A program made the position numbers and the translations under genes. DNA of 64,000 nucleotides, taken from Corynebacterium sp. Lineage in GTDB: Bacteria; Actinomycetota; Actinomycetes; Mycobacteriales; Mycobacteriaceae. The stretch covers positions 62,001-126,000 of the forward strand of contig NZ_JALAGU010000022.1 of NCBI RefSeq assembly GCF_022712275.1, in the 5' to 3' direction. Shown one piece after another: positions 9,974-18,973 of this stretch (positions within the stretch are counted from its first letter, which is position 1; every line of letters begins with the position of its first letter). The notes beneath the pieces were generated by a model. It was not told the origin of the DNA. It worked only from the letters and a program-made list of their open reading frames with translations, and ran no database searches.

Positions 9974-10738
9974 TTAAACCTTGTGGGTGTACTTCTCGTA
10001 ACCGTTGGCCTCGAGCTCCTCGGCGAGCTCCGGGCCACCGGACTCCACGATCCGGCCCTTCGCGAAGACGTGCACGAAGTCGGGCTTAACGTAGTTGAGG
10101 ATGCGCTGGTAGTGGGTGATCAGCAGCAGACCACCGTTCTCACGCTCCTTGTAGTTGTTGATGCCCTGGGAGACGATGCGCAGCGCATCGACGTCCAGAC
10201 CGGAGTCGGTCTCGTCGAGGACGGCGAACTTCGGCTTGAGCAGACCGAGCTGGAGGATCTCGTGACGCTTCTTCTCGCCGCCGGAGAAACCCTCGTTGAC
10301 GGAGCGCTCGGAGAAGCTCGGGTCGATCTCCAGCTCATCCATGGCGGTGCGTGCTTCCTTGACCCAGGCGCGCAGCTTCGGGGCTTCGCCGCGCACGGCG
10401 GTAGCCGCGGAGCGGAGGAAGTTGGCCATGGAGACACCGGGCACCTCGACCGGGTACTGCATGGCGAGGAAGAGGCCGGCGCGGGCGCGCTCGGCGACGT
10501 CCATGTCCAGGAGGTTCTCACCGTCGAGGAGGACCTCGCCCTCGGTGATCTCGTACTTGGGGTGGCCGGCGATGGCGTAGGACAGGGTGGACTTGCCGGA
10601 GCCGTTCGGGCCCATGATGGCGTGGGTCTCACCGGAGTTAATGGTGAGGTTCACACCGTGGAGGATCTTCTTGGCCTCCTCGCCCTCCTCCTGGGGGACG
10701 ACCTGGGCGTGGATGTTCTTGATTTCGAGGGTGCTCAT
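9974..10738 (-). CDS. sufC: SUF complex ATPase SufC
   Basis: A 254-residue ABC-type ATPase that drives the SufBCD scaffold. Walker A GPNGSGKST lies at about residues 38-46, the signature is FSGGEKKRHEIL, and Walker B reads AVLDETDSGLD (Asp-Glu-Thr-Asp instead of the transporter-type pattern, as usual for SufC). The frame is open far upstream into sufD, but MSTLEIKNIHAQV at 10738 is the family start. Confidence 0.95.
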   Translation of the reverse strand: MSTLEIKNIHAQVVPQEEGEEAKKILHGVNLTINSGETHAIMGPNGSGKSTLSYAIAGHPKYEITEGEVLLDGENLLDMDVAERARAGLFLAMQYPVEVPGVSMANFLRSAATAVRGEAPKLRAWVKEARTAMDELEIDPSFSERSVNEGFSGGEKKRHEILQLGLLKPKFAVLDETDSGLDVDALRIVSQGINNYKERENGGLLLITHYQRILNYVKPDFVHVFAKGRIVESGGPELAEELEANGYEKYTHKV

Positions 10739-10790
10739 CGTAATGACGCTGCTTTCTTCTGCGTGTGGGGCTGCGGGACGGGACGGTGTG

Positions 10791-11975
10791 TCACAGGACG
10801 GTGTTGGCGAGCTCCTGCTCGACAACGTCCTCGAGGCTGTTACGGACCTGTTCGACGGGCACCCGTCGGATGACGTCCGAGAAGAAGCCGCGGATGATGA
10901 GGCGTCGGGCCACCTCGTCGGGGATGCCGCGGGACATGAGGTAGAACATGTGCTCGTCGTCGAAGCGACCGACGGTGGCGGCGTGACCGGCGCCGACGAT
11001 CTCGCCGGTCTGGATCTCCAGGTTCGGGATGGCGTCCGCGCGTGCTCCACCGGTGAGGACGAGGTTCTTGTTCGTCTCGTAGGTGTCGGTGCCCGTGGCG
11101 TCCGAACGGATAAGGCAGTCACCGATCCACACGGTGCGTGCCTCGGTACCGTGGCGACCTTCCTCACCCTGCAGCGCTCCCTTGTAGAGGACGTTGGAGC
11201 GGCAGTTCGGCTGGCTGTGGTCGACGAGCAGACGCTGCTCGAAGTACTGGCCGGCGTCGGCGAAGTAGACACCGAGCATCTCGGCGTCGCCGCCCGGGCC
11301 GGCGTAGCGCACGTGCGGCAGGGCACGGACCACGTCGCCGCCGAAGATGGCGGAGGTGTGGCGGATGGTGGCGTCGCGTCCGACGAGGACGTGGGAGTTG
11401 GACAGGTGCACGGTGGTGCGTCCCCAGTCCTCCCAGACGACGACGGTGAGCTGTGAACCGTCACCTAGCACGAACTCGAGGTTATCGGAGTGGACGCCGT
11501 CGCCCTCGTAGCGGATGACGACGACAGCCTCGGCGAAGTTGCCCAGGTCCACGACGGTGGTGCCGTAGGTGGTGACGTCGTCACCGGCACCGGTGATCAC
11601 GATGTTGACCGGCTCGGCGAGGACGGAATCCTTGTCGATGCTGATGTAGTCGGCGACCTCGCAGTTGACCCACGCCTCGGCGGCGGGGCGGTCGACGGGG
11701 AGGCCGGCGCGACCGACGCGCTCGTCGTCCATGGGCAGCTCGGTGTAGGTCACACCGGTCTGGTCGGCGGTGTCCACGGAGATCTGCTGGCGGGCAGCGG
11801 GGGCACCGTCGTTCTTCTGCAGACCGCGCAGGCGGCGCAGCGGGGTGAAGCGCCAGTCCTCGTCCTTGCCGTACGGGACAGGGAAGTCCTCCGGGTTCGT
11901 GGACTGGAACCGGTCGCCCTTGGTGGGGGTCCGGTTCGCCGGAGTGACGGTTGACTGGGTAGTCGGGGTGGTCAT
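10791..11975 (-). CDS. sufD: Fe-S assembly scaffold subunit SufD
   Basis: A 394-residue SufB/SufD-fold protein, the paralogous partner of SufB in the SufBC2D scaffold. The beta-helix core is seen from about residue 130, and the conserved C-terminal block HAATVGRFDDEHMFYLMSRGIPDEVARRLIIRGFF corresponds to the equivalent block in SufB. It begins 4 bp after sufB; a 52-bp gap separates it from sufC. Confidence 0.94.
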   Translation of the reverse strand: MTTPTTQSTVTPANRTPTKGDRFQSTNPEDFPVPYGKDEDWRFTPLRRLRGLQKNDGAPAARQQISVDTADQTGVTYTELPMDDERVGRAGLPVDRPAAEAWVNCEVADYISIDKDSVLAEPVNIVITGAGDDVTTYGTTVVDLGNFAEAVVVIRYEGDGVHSDNLEFVLGDGSQLTVVVWEDWGRTTVHLSNSHVLVGRDATIRHTSAIFGGDVVRALPHVRYAGPGGDAEMLGVYFADAGQYFEQRLLVDHSQPNCRSNVLYKGALQGEEGRHGTEARTVWIGDCLIRSDATGTDTYETNKNLVLTGGARADAIPNLEIQTGEIVGAGHAATVGRFDDEHMFYLMSRGIPDEVARRLIIRGFFSDVIRRVPVEQVRNSLEDVVEQELANTVL

Positions 11976-11979
11976 GGGT

Positions 11980-13458
11980 CTAACCCACCGATCCTTCCAT
12001 CTGCAGTTCGATCAGGCGGTTGAGTTCCAGCGCGTACTCCATCGGCAGCTCCTTGGCCACCGGTTCGACGAAGCCGCGGACGATCATCGCCATGGCCTCG
12101 TCCTCTTCCAGACCACGGCTCATCAGGTAGAAGAGCTGGTCCTCGGAGACCTGGGAGACGGTCGCCTCGTGTCCCAGGGTGACGTGGTCGTTGCGGATGT
12201 CGTTGTAGGGGTAGGTGTCCGACCGGGAGATCGAGTCCACCAGCAGGGCGTCACACTCCACACTCGAGGTGGAGTGGTGGGCGTCCTTGTTGACCTGGAC
12301 AAGGCCACGGTAGGCGGCGCGGCCACCGTTGCGGGCCACCGACTTCGAGACGATGTTGCTCGAGGTGTACGGCGCCATGTGGACCATCTTGCCGCCGGTG
12401 TCCTGGGTCTGGCCCTCGCCGGCGAAGCCGATGGAGAGCACGGTGCCCTTGGCGTGCGGACCGGTCATCCAGACCGCCGGGTACTTCATGGTGATCTTGG
12501 AACCGATGTTGCCGTCGACCCACTCCATGGTCGCGCCCTCTTCGGCGCGACAGCGCTGGGTCACCAGGTTGTAGACGTTGGTGGACCAGTTCTGGATGGT
12601 CGTGTAGCGGCAGCGGCCGCCCTTCTTCACGATGATCTCGACGATCGCGGAGTGCAGCGAGTCCGACTGGTAGATCGGCGCGGTACAGCCCTCGACGTAG
12701 TGCACGAAGGCGCCTTCGTCGACGATGATCAGGGTGCGCTCGAACTGACCCATGTTCTCGGTGTTGATGCGGAAGTAGGCCTGCAGCGGGATCTCCACGT
12801 GGACGCCCTTGGGGACGTAGACGAAGGAGCCGCCGGACCACACGGCGGTGTTCAGCGCGGCGAACTTGTTGTCACCGGCCGGGATGACGGTGCCGAAGTG
12901 CTCCTTGAACAGGTCAGGGTGCTCACGCAGCGCGGTGTCGGTGTCGAGGAAGATGACGCCCTGGGCCTCCAGGTCCTCACGGATCTGGTGGTAGACGACC
13001 TCGGACTCGTACTGGGCGGCGACGCCGGCGACCAGGCGCTGCTTCTCCGCCTCGGGGATACCGAGCTTGTCGTAGGTGTTCTTGATGTCCTCGGGCAGTT
13101 CCTCCCAGGAGGTGGCCTGCTTCTCCGTGGAGCGCACGAAGTACTTGAAGTCGTCGAAGTTGATGTCGTCGAGGTCGGCGCCCCAGGTCGGCATCGGCTT
13201 GCGCTCGAAGGTGTCGAGGGCCTTGAGGCGGCGCTCGAGCATCCACTCGGGCTCGTTCTTCTTCGCCGAGATCATGCGGACCACGTCCTCGGACAGGCCG
13301 CGCTCGGCCGCTTCACCGGCGAGGTCGGAATCGTGCCAGCCGTACTCGTAGGCACCGATGGAGTCGATGATCGCGTCGTCCTGACGCAGCTTGTCCTGGT
13401 CCTTGGCCAGGCGCGCCTCTTCGACGGCGTCCGGCGGTGTCTGTGCTGCTTGAGTCAT
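11980..13458 (-). CDS. sufB: Fe-S assembly scaffold subunit SufB
   Basis: A 492-residue SufB, the subunit on which the cluster is built. The motif GSFVYVPKGVHVEIPLQAYFRIN, the Cys in SSVECDALLVDS and the C-terminal HEATVSQVSEDQLFYLMSRGLEEDEAMAMIVRGF block are intact. AAGGAG lies 7-8 bp before the ATG, and the sufR stop is one base away, so the two are transcribed together. Confidence 0.96.
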   Translation of the reverse strand: MTQAAQTPPDAVEEARLAKDQDKLRQDDAIIDSIGAYEYGWHDSDLAGEAAERGLSEDVVRMISAKKNEPEWMLERRLKALDTFERKPMPTWGADLDDINFDDFKYFVRSTEKQATSWEELPEDIKNTYDKLGIPEAEKQRLVAGVAAQYESEVVYHQIREDLEAQGVIFLDTDTALREHPDLFKEHFGTVIPAGDNKFAALNTAVWSGGSFVYVPKGVHVEIPLQAYFRINTENMGQFERTLIIVDEGAFVHYVEGCTAPIYQSDSLHSAIVEIIVKKGGRCRYTTIQNWSTNVYNLVTQRCRAEEGATMEWVDGNIGSKITMKYPAVWMTGPHAKGTVLSIGFAGEGQTQDTGGKMVHMAPYTSSNIVSKSVARNGGRAAYRGLVQVNKDAHHSTSSVECDALLVDSISRSDTYPYNDIRNDHVTLGHEATVSQVSEDQLFYLMSRGLEEDEAMAMIVRGFVEPVAKELPMEYALELNRLIELQMEGSVG

Positions 13459-13459
13459 G

Positions 13460-14128
13460 TCAGCTCTCCTTCTGGGAGGAAGGGTGGATTGTGGTCAGCG
13501 GAATGTGGGTGGTGCAGATGCCGTTGCCGTCGGCGATGGTCGCCAGCGGCTGTGTGTGTCGGCCGAGCAGTTCCGCGACTACCCGGTGTTCGGCGGCACA
13601 CAGTTCGGGGAACTCGTGTGCCACGTCCTGGACGGGACAATGGTGACGGCAGATCTGGACGCCGCCGCCGGCGTGGTCGACGGTGGCCGCGTAACCGCGG
13701 GCCGTCAGGGCGCCGGCGATGCTCCGGGCCTGTTCGTCGACGGGATCGTCGGCCTCCGGGTCGACTCCGCTGAAGAGTTCCTCCATGCGTTGGTCGGCGA
13801 AGCGTGCGACGGCGGCGTCTCCGCCGGCCTCCCGCAGTGCACGGAGGGCCAGCAGTGCCAGACTGTCGTAATCATGTCCGAACTGTCCCCGACCCGCGTC
13901 AGTGAGCCGGAACAGCCGGGCCGGTCGACCGCGTCCACGGGTACCGGCTGCTGTAGAACGGGGCGCCTCCACGGTCTCTGCGAGACCTTCGGCGACGAAG
14001 TTGTCGAGGTGACGACGGACACCCGCGGCGCTGAGCCCCAGCGTGTCGCTGATGTCCGTCGCACTGACCGGGCCGTTCCGCAGGATCTGGGTCAGGATGG
14101 ATCGTCGGGTGTCCCCCTCGCTCATCAT
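13460..14128 (-). CDS. sufR: SUF operon transcriptional repressor SufR
   Basis: A 222-residue ArsR/DeoR-type winged-helix regulator heading the suf operon, expected to sense Fe-S status. The DNA-binding helices cover about residues 20-45 (VSATDISDTLGLSAAGVRRHL). Four cysteines lie in the C-terminal half at C160, C164, C177 and C205, suitable for binding a cluster. The frame is open up to 14287, but AGGAGG at 14134-14139 places the start at ATG 14128 or the adjacent ATG 14125 (spacing 5 or 8), and the residues encoded upstream are promoter DNA. A perfect inverted repeat upstream is the likely operator. Confidence 0.92.
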   Translation of the reverse strand: MMSEGDTRRSILTQILRNGPVSATDISDTLGLSAAGVRRHLDNFVAEGLAETVEAPRSTAAGTRGRGRPARLFRLTDAGRGQFGHDYDSLALLALRALREAGGDAAVARFADQRMEELFSGVDPEADDPVDEQARSIAGALTARGYAATVDHAGGGVQICRHHCPVQDVAHEFPELCAAEHRVVAELLGRHTQPLATIADGNGICTTHIPLTTIHPSSQKES

Positions 14129-14186
14129 GCCCACCTCCTTAGGTGCTGTGCCTGGTCCGGCCCGGAGGGTTTCCGGACCGGTCATG

Positions 14187-14230
14187 ATTAGACAACACGA
14201 GTGTGGCGTAATTCCTTCCCGTTGTCTAAT
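14187..14230. promoter_or_regulatory. Inverted repeat in the sufR/mptB divergent region, likely SufR operator
   Basis: ATTAGACAAC at 14187-14196 and GTTGTCTAAT at 14221-14230 are perfect 10-bp inverted copies 24 bp apart. Inside, ACACGAGTGT (14195-14204) is a smaller near-palindrome. The region is the only place a sufR-BDCSUT promoter can lie. Autoregulation of sufR from its own promoter is established for the family; that these arms are the binding site is inference. Confidence 0.6.
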
Positions 14231-14305
14231 AAGGGTAGGCTGAACTGCACTTTTGGAAAGAACGTAGCGCGGGGAATTACGCAACATCCGGGGTGGATCC
14301 GGGGC

Positions 14306-14322
14306 ACCGGTAGACTACCGGT
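14306..14322. promoter_or_regulatory. 17-bp perfect palindrome over the mptB -10 box
   Basis: ACCGGTAGACTACCGGT has 8-bp arms around a central A and ends exactly one base before the mptB GTG start at 14323. Its centre contains TAGACT (14311-14316), the -10 hexamer, 6 bp from the start codon. It can act as an operator blocking the promoter, and no ribosome site is visible. Confidence 0.6.
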
Positions 14323-16020
14323 GTGCCCCACCCCGACAAACCGGACCGCGGACCGGACCATTCTGACGCCGCAGGGCTGCGCGCCCTGCTCCCGGACATC
14401 GGTGCCGCCGGCTCGCGTAGTGCCCTGCTGCACCGGGGTCCTTCCGACGCGCCTGCCACCGGTCAGGACGTCGGACCGGTCCCCTTCACCCGACGCGAGC
14501 GCACCCGGTTCCGCACCGCTGCCTTCGCCGGCACGTTCGGGGCGGTACTCGCGGCTCTCGGTGGACTCGGGGCTGGCGCGGTTCCGGTGGTGGACAACAG
14601 TCTCTGGTCCCTCCCGGTCGTCAATTTCCTCTCCCTGCTGCTCCACAGCACCACGGTGACCGTCTTCGTCGGCATCGGGTTCCTCGTCCTCGGTTGGCTG
14701 ATGATGTGGCGGTACTGCATCCCCTCCGTGCGTGCTGACGGGACGCCCTCCCCGATTGCTCCGTTGCGGACGCTCTACCGCATCATCCTCGCCTGGTCAC
14801 TGCCCTTCGTCGCGACCGCTCCCCTGTTCACCCAGGACATCTACTCCTATCTGGCGCAGGGTTCGATTGCCGCCCAGGGGCTCGACCCCTACTCGGGTGG
14901 GCCTGCCGACCTGCTCGGGGTCGATGACCCGCTCGCCCGGTCGGTCCCACTGGTCTGGTCCCATTCCCCCGCCCCCTACGGACCGGTGGCCGTGGGTATC
15001 GCGTCCCTGATCTACCGGATCACCGGAGACACCGTCGGTACGGCCGTGGTCCTGCACCGGCTGGTCGCCGTTATGGGCGTCGTCCTGGCCGCCTGGGCGA
15101 TGGTGCGGCTGGCCAGGCGTTGCGGCATCCGACCCCAGGCGACCCTGTGGCTCGGCGTGCTCAACCCGCTGGTCCCGCTCCACCTCATCGGTGGCCTGCA
15201 CAATGAGGCCCTGATGATGGGGCTGCTTCTCGCCGGTCTCGAGCTCTCGCTCATGGCGACCGACAAGCTCGCCGCCCTGAGCACCCGGCGCCGGATCGGG
15301 CTCGGGACAGCCGGCATCGTGCTGATCAGTTGTGCCGGCATGGTCAAGGTCACCGCCTTTCTCGCGCTGGGCTTCGTCGGGGTGGCCCTGGCCCGCTACC
15401 TCGGTGGCAGGCTCCGCGACCTCTTCACCGCCGCCGGCCTGTTCCTCGTCGGATCCGCTGCCGTGGTCCTGGTCTTCTCTCTCGGTACCGGACTCGGCCT
15501 CGGATGGATCAGTGTGCAGGGCGGTGCGGCCGACGTCGTGAGCTGGATGTCCGTCACCTCCGACGTCGGCATTCTGTCCGGCTCCGTCGGTGGGAGACTC
15601 GGCCTCGGTGACCACACCGACATCGCCCTCGGTGCAGCCCGGGTCGTCGGCCTGTGCATCGGCGCCTTCTGGGTCGTGAGGATGCTCTGGGCAGCCTTCC
15701 GTGGCCGGATCCACCCGGTCGGTGGTCTCGGCGTCGCCACGTTCATCCTCGTGGTCTTCTTCCCTGTCGTCCACCCCTGGTACCTGTTGTGGGCTGTCAT
15801 GCCGCTGGCGGCCTGGGCCGACCGTCCGGGCTTCCGCGTGGCTGTCGCCGCGATCTCCACCGTGCTCAGCTTCTTCGTCCTCCCCCGCGGCCTCAATCTG
15901 CCTGCTTCCACGGTCTCGTTGATCTACGTGATGTTTATCATCTTCTTCCTGGTTCTCCTGATCACCGGCACGGTCTTTTACCGTCGTATCCGGGCCGCCG
16001 ACTACAGTGGAGCGCCGTGA
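14323..16020 (+). CDS. mptB: Alpha-(1->6)-mannopyranosyltransferase MptB
   Basis: A 565-residue polytopic membrane glycosyltransferase of the GT-C type that uses polyprenyl-phosphomannose to build the proximal mannan core of lipomannan/lipoarabinomannan in the cell envelope. After a hydrophilic N terminus of about 60 residues there are roughly a dozen TM segments. The loop APLFTQDIYSYLAQG near residue 165 carries the acidic GT-C motif, followed by DPYSGGP and SPAPYGPVAVGIASLIYRI, all hallmark MptA/MptB segments. The start is a GTG without a ribosome site, preceded by TAGACT at 6 bp. Its position after sufR and before the ABC genes matches C. glutamicum. Confidence 0.88.
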   Translation: MPHPDKPDRGPDHSDAAGLRALLPDIGAAGSRSALLHRGPSDAPATGQDVGPVPFTRRERTRFRTAAFAGTFGAVLAALGGLGAGAVPVVDNSLWSLPVVNFLSLLLHSTTVTVFVGIGFLVLGWLMMWRYCIPSVRADGTPSPIAPLRTLYRIILAWSLPFVATAPLFTQDIYSYLAQGSIAAQGLDPYSGGPADLLGVDDPLARSVPLVWSHSPAPYGPVAVGIASLIYRITGDTVGTAVVLHRLVAVMGVVLAAWAMVRLARRCGIRPQATLWLGVLNPLVPLHLIGGLHNEALMMGLLLAGLELSLMATDKLAALSTRRRIGLGTAGIVLISCAGMVKVTAFLALGFVGVALARYLGGRLRDLFTAAGLFLVGSAAVVLVFSLGTGLGLGWISVQGGAADVVSWMSVTSDVGILSGSVGGRLGLGDHTDIALGAARVVGLCIGAFWVVRMLWAAFRGRIHPVGGLGVATFILVVFFPVVHPWYLLWAVMPLAAWADRPGFRVAVAAISTVLSFFVLPRGLNLPASTVSLIYVMFIIFFLVLLITGTVFYRRIRAADYSGAP

Positions 16021-16961
16021 GAAGTGAATCCACTCCGACCGACGGGCCGGTCCTCCAGCTCCGCGGCGTCGTCAAGCGTTTCGGGACGGTGACGGCTGTC
16101 GACGGCCTCGACCTGCAGCTCGGACGCGCTGAAGTGCTCGCGCTCCTCGGACCCAACGGTGCCGGCAAGACCACCACGGTCGAGATGTGCGAGGGTTTCA
16201 TCACCCCGGACGCCGGCACGGTCAGCGTCCTCGGGACCGACCCCACCACCGACGCCGACCGGCTGCGCACCCGGATCGGAATCATGCTCCAGGGCGGTGG
16301 CGCCTACCCGGGCGTCCGTGTCGGGGAGATGCTCCGCCTCGCGGCGTCCTACTCCGCAGATCCACTGGACCCTGACTGGCTCCTGGAGACCGTCGGCCTC
16401 GCCGGACACGAGAAGTCCAACTACCGGCGGCTCTCCGGCGGCCAGCAGCAACGCCTCTCGCTCGCACTCGCCCTGGTCGGACGCCCCGAGCTGGTCTTCC
16501 TCGATGAGCCGACCGCGGGACTGGACGCACAGTCCCGGCTCGCGGTGTGGGACCTCATCGCCGCCCTGCGCCGGGACGGCGTCTCCGTGGTTCTGACCAC
16601 CCACCTCATGGACGAGGCTGAGGCGCTGGCCGACAAGGTCGTCATTATCGACCACGGGGCGGTCGTCGCCCAGGGGTCTGTCTCCGAGCTCACGAGTACC
16701 GCCGACCCGGTGATCTCGGTACGCTGCGCCTCCGGTATCGACCTCGACGCCCTGGCGGACCGGCTGGACGATCCCAGGGTGACCGTCAGTGCGGTCCGCC
16801 CGGGCCGCTTCACGGTGACGGCGCCGGTCTCCCCCGAGCTCATCACCGCGCTGACCGACGCCGTCGCGGCGCAGGACGTCCTCATCACTTCGTTGAGCGT
16901 GGAGCAGCGCAGCCTCGAGAGCGTCTTCCTCGACATCACCGGACGGGAGATCCGCGCATGA
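16017..16961 (+). CDS. ABC transporter ATP-binding protein (ABC-2 exporter)
   Basis: A 314-residue ATPase with Walker A LLGPNGAGKTTTVE (about residues 43-56), Q-loop region IGIMLQGGGAYP, signature RRLSGGQQQRLSLALAL and Walker B LVFLDEPTAGLDAQS, followed by the approximately 80-residue C-terminal region typical of drug/heme-type ABC-2 exporters. The GTG start overlaps the mptB stop (GTGA), and the permease overlaps its own stop by 4 bp, so the three genes are translationally coupled. The position just before ctaA suggests a possible role in heme or membrane homeostasis; the substrate is unknown. Confidence 0.9.
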   Translation: MRSESTPTDGPVLQLRGVVKRFGTVTAVDGLDLQLGRAEVLALLGPNGAGKTTTVEMCEGFITPDAGTVSVLGTDPTTDADRLRTRIGIMLQGGGAYPGVRVGEMLRLAASYSADPLDPDWLLETVGLAGHEKSNYRRLSGGQQQRLSLALALVGRPELVFLDEPTAGLDAQSRLAVWDLIAALRRDGVSVVLTTHLMDEAEALADKVVIIDHGAVVAQGSVSELTSTADPVISVRCASGIDLDALADRLDDPRVTVSAVRPGRFTVTAPVSPELITALTDAVAAQDVLITSLSVEQRSLESVFLDITGREIRA

Positions 16962-17758
16962 GCCCTACCCGACACGCCTCCGACCGCTTCGCCCCCGGTA
17001 CCTTCAGCCCCCGGCCGGCCCCCGCACCTGCGTCGGCACTGCTGCGTGCCCAGGCGAAGATCGAGAGCCTGCTCTTCCTCCGGCACGGTGAACAGCAGCT
17101 CCTCACCCTGGTCATCCCGATCGGGATGCTCATCGTCTTCAGTCTCCTCCCGGTCACAGACCTCGACGACCCGGTCGACGAGATCTACCCGATGACCCTG
17201 GGGATCGCGCTGATGGGTGCCGGATTCACCGGCCAGTCGATCGCCGTCGCCTTCGACCGGCGCTACGGCGCACTCAAACGTATCGGCGCTTCGGGTGTCC
17301 CCACCTGGGCCCTGATCGGCGGCAAGATCGCCGCCGTCCTGTCTGCCGTGGTGATCCAGCTTGTCCTGCTCACCACGATCGCTCTGTTCCTCGGCTGGCG
17401 TCCGGACCTGGTCGGGCTGTTCCCCGCCGTCGTATTCATCCTGGTCGGCGCGGCCACCTTCACCTCACTGGGGCTGCTGCTCGGTGGGACGCTGGGGTCC
17501 GATATGGTCCTGGCGCTCGGCAACACCGTCTGGTTCCTGCTGATGGGCGCGGCCGTCGTGACGGTCCTCGACCCTGATCTTCCGGACGCCGCCACGGACG
17601 CCATGGGGCTGCTGCCCTCCGTGGCTCTCACCCACGGACTGGTGGATGCCTCCGCCGGATCCTTCGACGTGCTGTCGCTTATCATCCTGCTGGTATGGGG
17701 TGCAGGGGGTACCCTCGCCGCGCTGCGCTGGTTCTCGTTCACGATGGACGGGGACTAG
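16958..17758 (+). CDS. ABC-2 type permease
   Basis: A 266-residue integral membrane partner of the preceding ATPase. A basic N terminus with RAQAKIESLLFLRHGEQQLLTLVIPIGMLIVFSLL leads into about six TM segments, with the family FDRRYGALKRIGASGVP loop (residues about 100-115) that couples to the ATPase. It starts by a 4-bp ATGA overlap. Its TAG stop codon also forms the first three bases of the putative ctaA -10 box. Confidence 0.88.
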   Translation: MSPTRHASDRFAPGTFSPRPAPAPASALLRAQAKIESLLFLRHGEQQLLTLVIPIGMLIVFSLLPVTDLDDPVDEIYPMTLGIALMGAGFTGQSIAVAFDRRYGALKRIGASGVPTWALIGGKIAAVLSAVVIQLVLLTTIALFLGWRPDLVGLFPAVVFILVGAATFTSLGLLLGGTLGSDMVLALGNTVWFLLMGAAVVTVLDPDLPDAATDAMGLLPSVALTHGLVDASAGSFDVLSLIILLVWGAGGTLAALRWFSFTMDGD

Positions 17759-17769
17759 ACTCAGGGGTC

Positions 17770-18945
17770 GTGACGACGACGCCCGAGACACACCAGAAGA
17801 CCACGCCGGTCACCCCGGCGCACAGCGCACCGCCGGCCGATGTGGCTGAGGCGCTGGTGAGAATGAGGGAACGGGCGGCACACACCGGCAACGGTTTCCA
17901 CCGGGGGGTTCTCGCCTTCTACACGGCGATCCTCGGCCTGTGCCGCAGGCTCCCCGTACCGACGGTCCAGCGACAGTGGCTCTACGCGGTCATCCTGGTG
18001 TTCTGCCAGGGCGGCATCACCTTCACCGGCTCACTGGTGCGCGTCACCGCCTCCGGCCTCGGTTGTCCCACCTGGCCGCAGTGCCAGCCCGGCTCCATGG
18101 TCCCCGAGTCCGGTGCCGCCCCGGCGATCCACCAGGCCATCGAGTTCGGCAACCGCATGCTCACCTTCGTGGTGTCGCTGGCCGCCATCCTCGCCTTCCT
18201 GGCCGTGCTGCGTGCTGCACGTCGCTCCAGCATCCTGCACCTCGCCTTCCTGCAGGGTATCGGCATCATCGTCCAGGCGGTCCTGGGCGGCATCACCGTC
18301 CACATGGATCTCGCGTGGTGGATGGTCATGGCGCACTTCCTGCCGTCGATGGTGCTGACCTTCTTCGCCGCGGTGATGGTGGTCAAGATCAGGGAACCTG
18401 ACGGTGCACCCCGTCGCACAGGCATGCCGGGAGCACTGCGCTGGGCCACCTGGATCTCCGCGATCTCCCTGGCGGTCGTCCTGGTCACCGGCACGATGAC
18501 GACCAGCTCCGGCCCTCACGCCGGTGACGACGCCATCAAGGAGTCCGACCGCCTCCAGATCGCGCTGATCGAGATGGCGAACATCCACGCCCACGCGATG
18601 TACCTCTACCTGGGAGTCACCGTCGGTCTGCTCGCCGGCCTCTTCGCCGTGCACGCCGACCGTCGGATCCTCAGGGCCTCCGGCTGGCTGATTCTCGGCA
18701 TCGTGCTCCAGGCAGTCGTCGGCATCATGCAGTACAACATGGGTGTGCCCCGCTGGACCGTGCCGCTGCACGTCATCGGTTCCGCGATCCTCACTGCCGC
18801 TACCGGCCTGCTGTGGTCCATGCGCTTCCGACGCGGGGAGGACTCCCTCGACCGCGACTTCGACAACTGGGACCCCGCGACCGGGCCCTCGCAGGACGGG
18901 GTGCAGGACGGGGTGCAGGACGCGGCGCAGGACACTGCCCGCTAG
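17770..18945 (+). CDS. ctaA: Heme A synthase CtaA
   Basis: A 391-residue COX15/CtaA protein that oxidises heme O to heme A for the aa3 cytochrome oxidase. Eight TM segments are visible with the paired histidines in IHQAIEFGNR, HFLPSM, NIHAHAMYLY and PLHVIGS, and the extracytoplasmic cysteine pair in GLGCPTWPQCQPG. The GTG at 17770 is chosen; the open frame upstream lies in the permease gene. TAGACT (17756-17761) 8 bp before it is a leaderless-type promoter. The hydrophilic tail ends in a fourfold 12-bp repeat (QDGVQDGVQDAAQD). ctaB, the preceding pathway step, is convergent on the other side of the terminators. Confidence 0.93.
   Translation: MTTTPETHQKTTPVTPAHSAPPADVAEALVRMRERAAHTGNGFHRGVLAFYTAILGLCRRLPVPTVQRQWLYAVILVFCQGGITFTGSLVRVTASGLGCPTWPQCQPGSMVPESGAAPAIHQAIEFGNRMLTFVVSLAAILAFLAVLRAARRSSILHLAFLQGIGIIVQAVLGGITVHMDLAWWMVMAHFLPSMVLTFFAAVMVVKIREPDGAPRRTGMPGALRWATWISAISLAVVLVTGTMTTSSGPHAGDDAIKESDRLQIALIEMANIHAHAMYLYLGVTVGLLAGLFAVHADRRILRASGWLILGIVLQAVVGIMQYNMGVPRWTVPLHVIGSAILTAATGLLWSMRFRRGEDSLDRDFDNWDPATGPSQDGVQDGVQDAAQDTAR
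18891..18938 (+). repeat. Fourfold 12-bp tandem repeat at the ctaA 3' end
   Basis: GCAGGACGGGGT occurs exactly twice (18891-18902, 18903-18914), then twice in decayed form (18915-18938). It encodes a repeating QDGV/QDAA/QDTA tail outside the conserved CtaA fold, probably generated by slippage. Confidence 0.85.
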
Positions 18946-18973
18946 TTTCTCCTCCGCCCCACCAGCCGTTCCC

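Noticed and set aside
9974..11464. 496-codon frame that appears to extend sufC upstream
   Set aside because: The extra N-terminal 240 residues are Ser/Thr/Pro/Arg repeats overlapping sufD; the SufC start at 10738 is clear.
14196..14250. DtxR or McbR site near the sufR/mptB region because of TTAGAC and AGGCT words
   Set aside because: The spacing and second half-site do not match either consensus; the SufR-type inverted repeat explains the region better.
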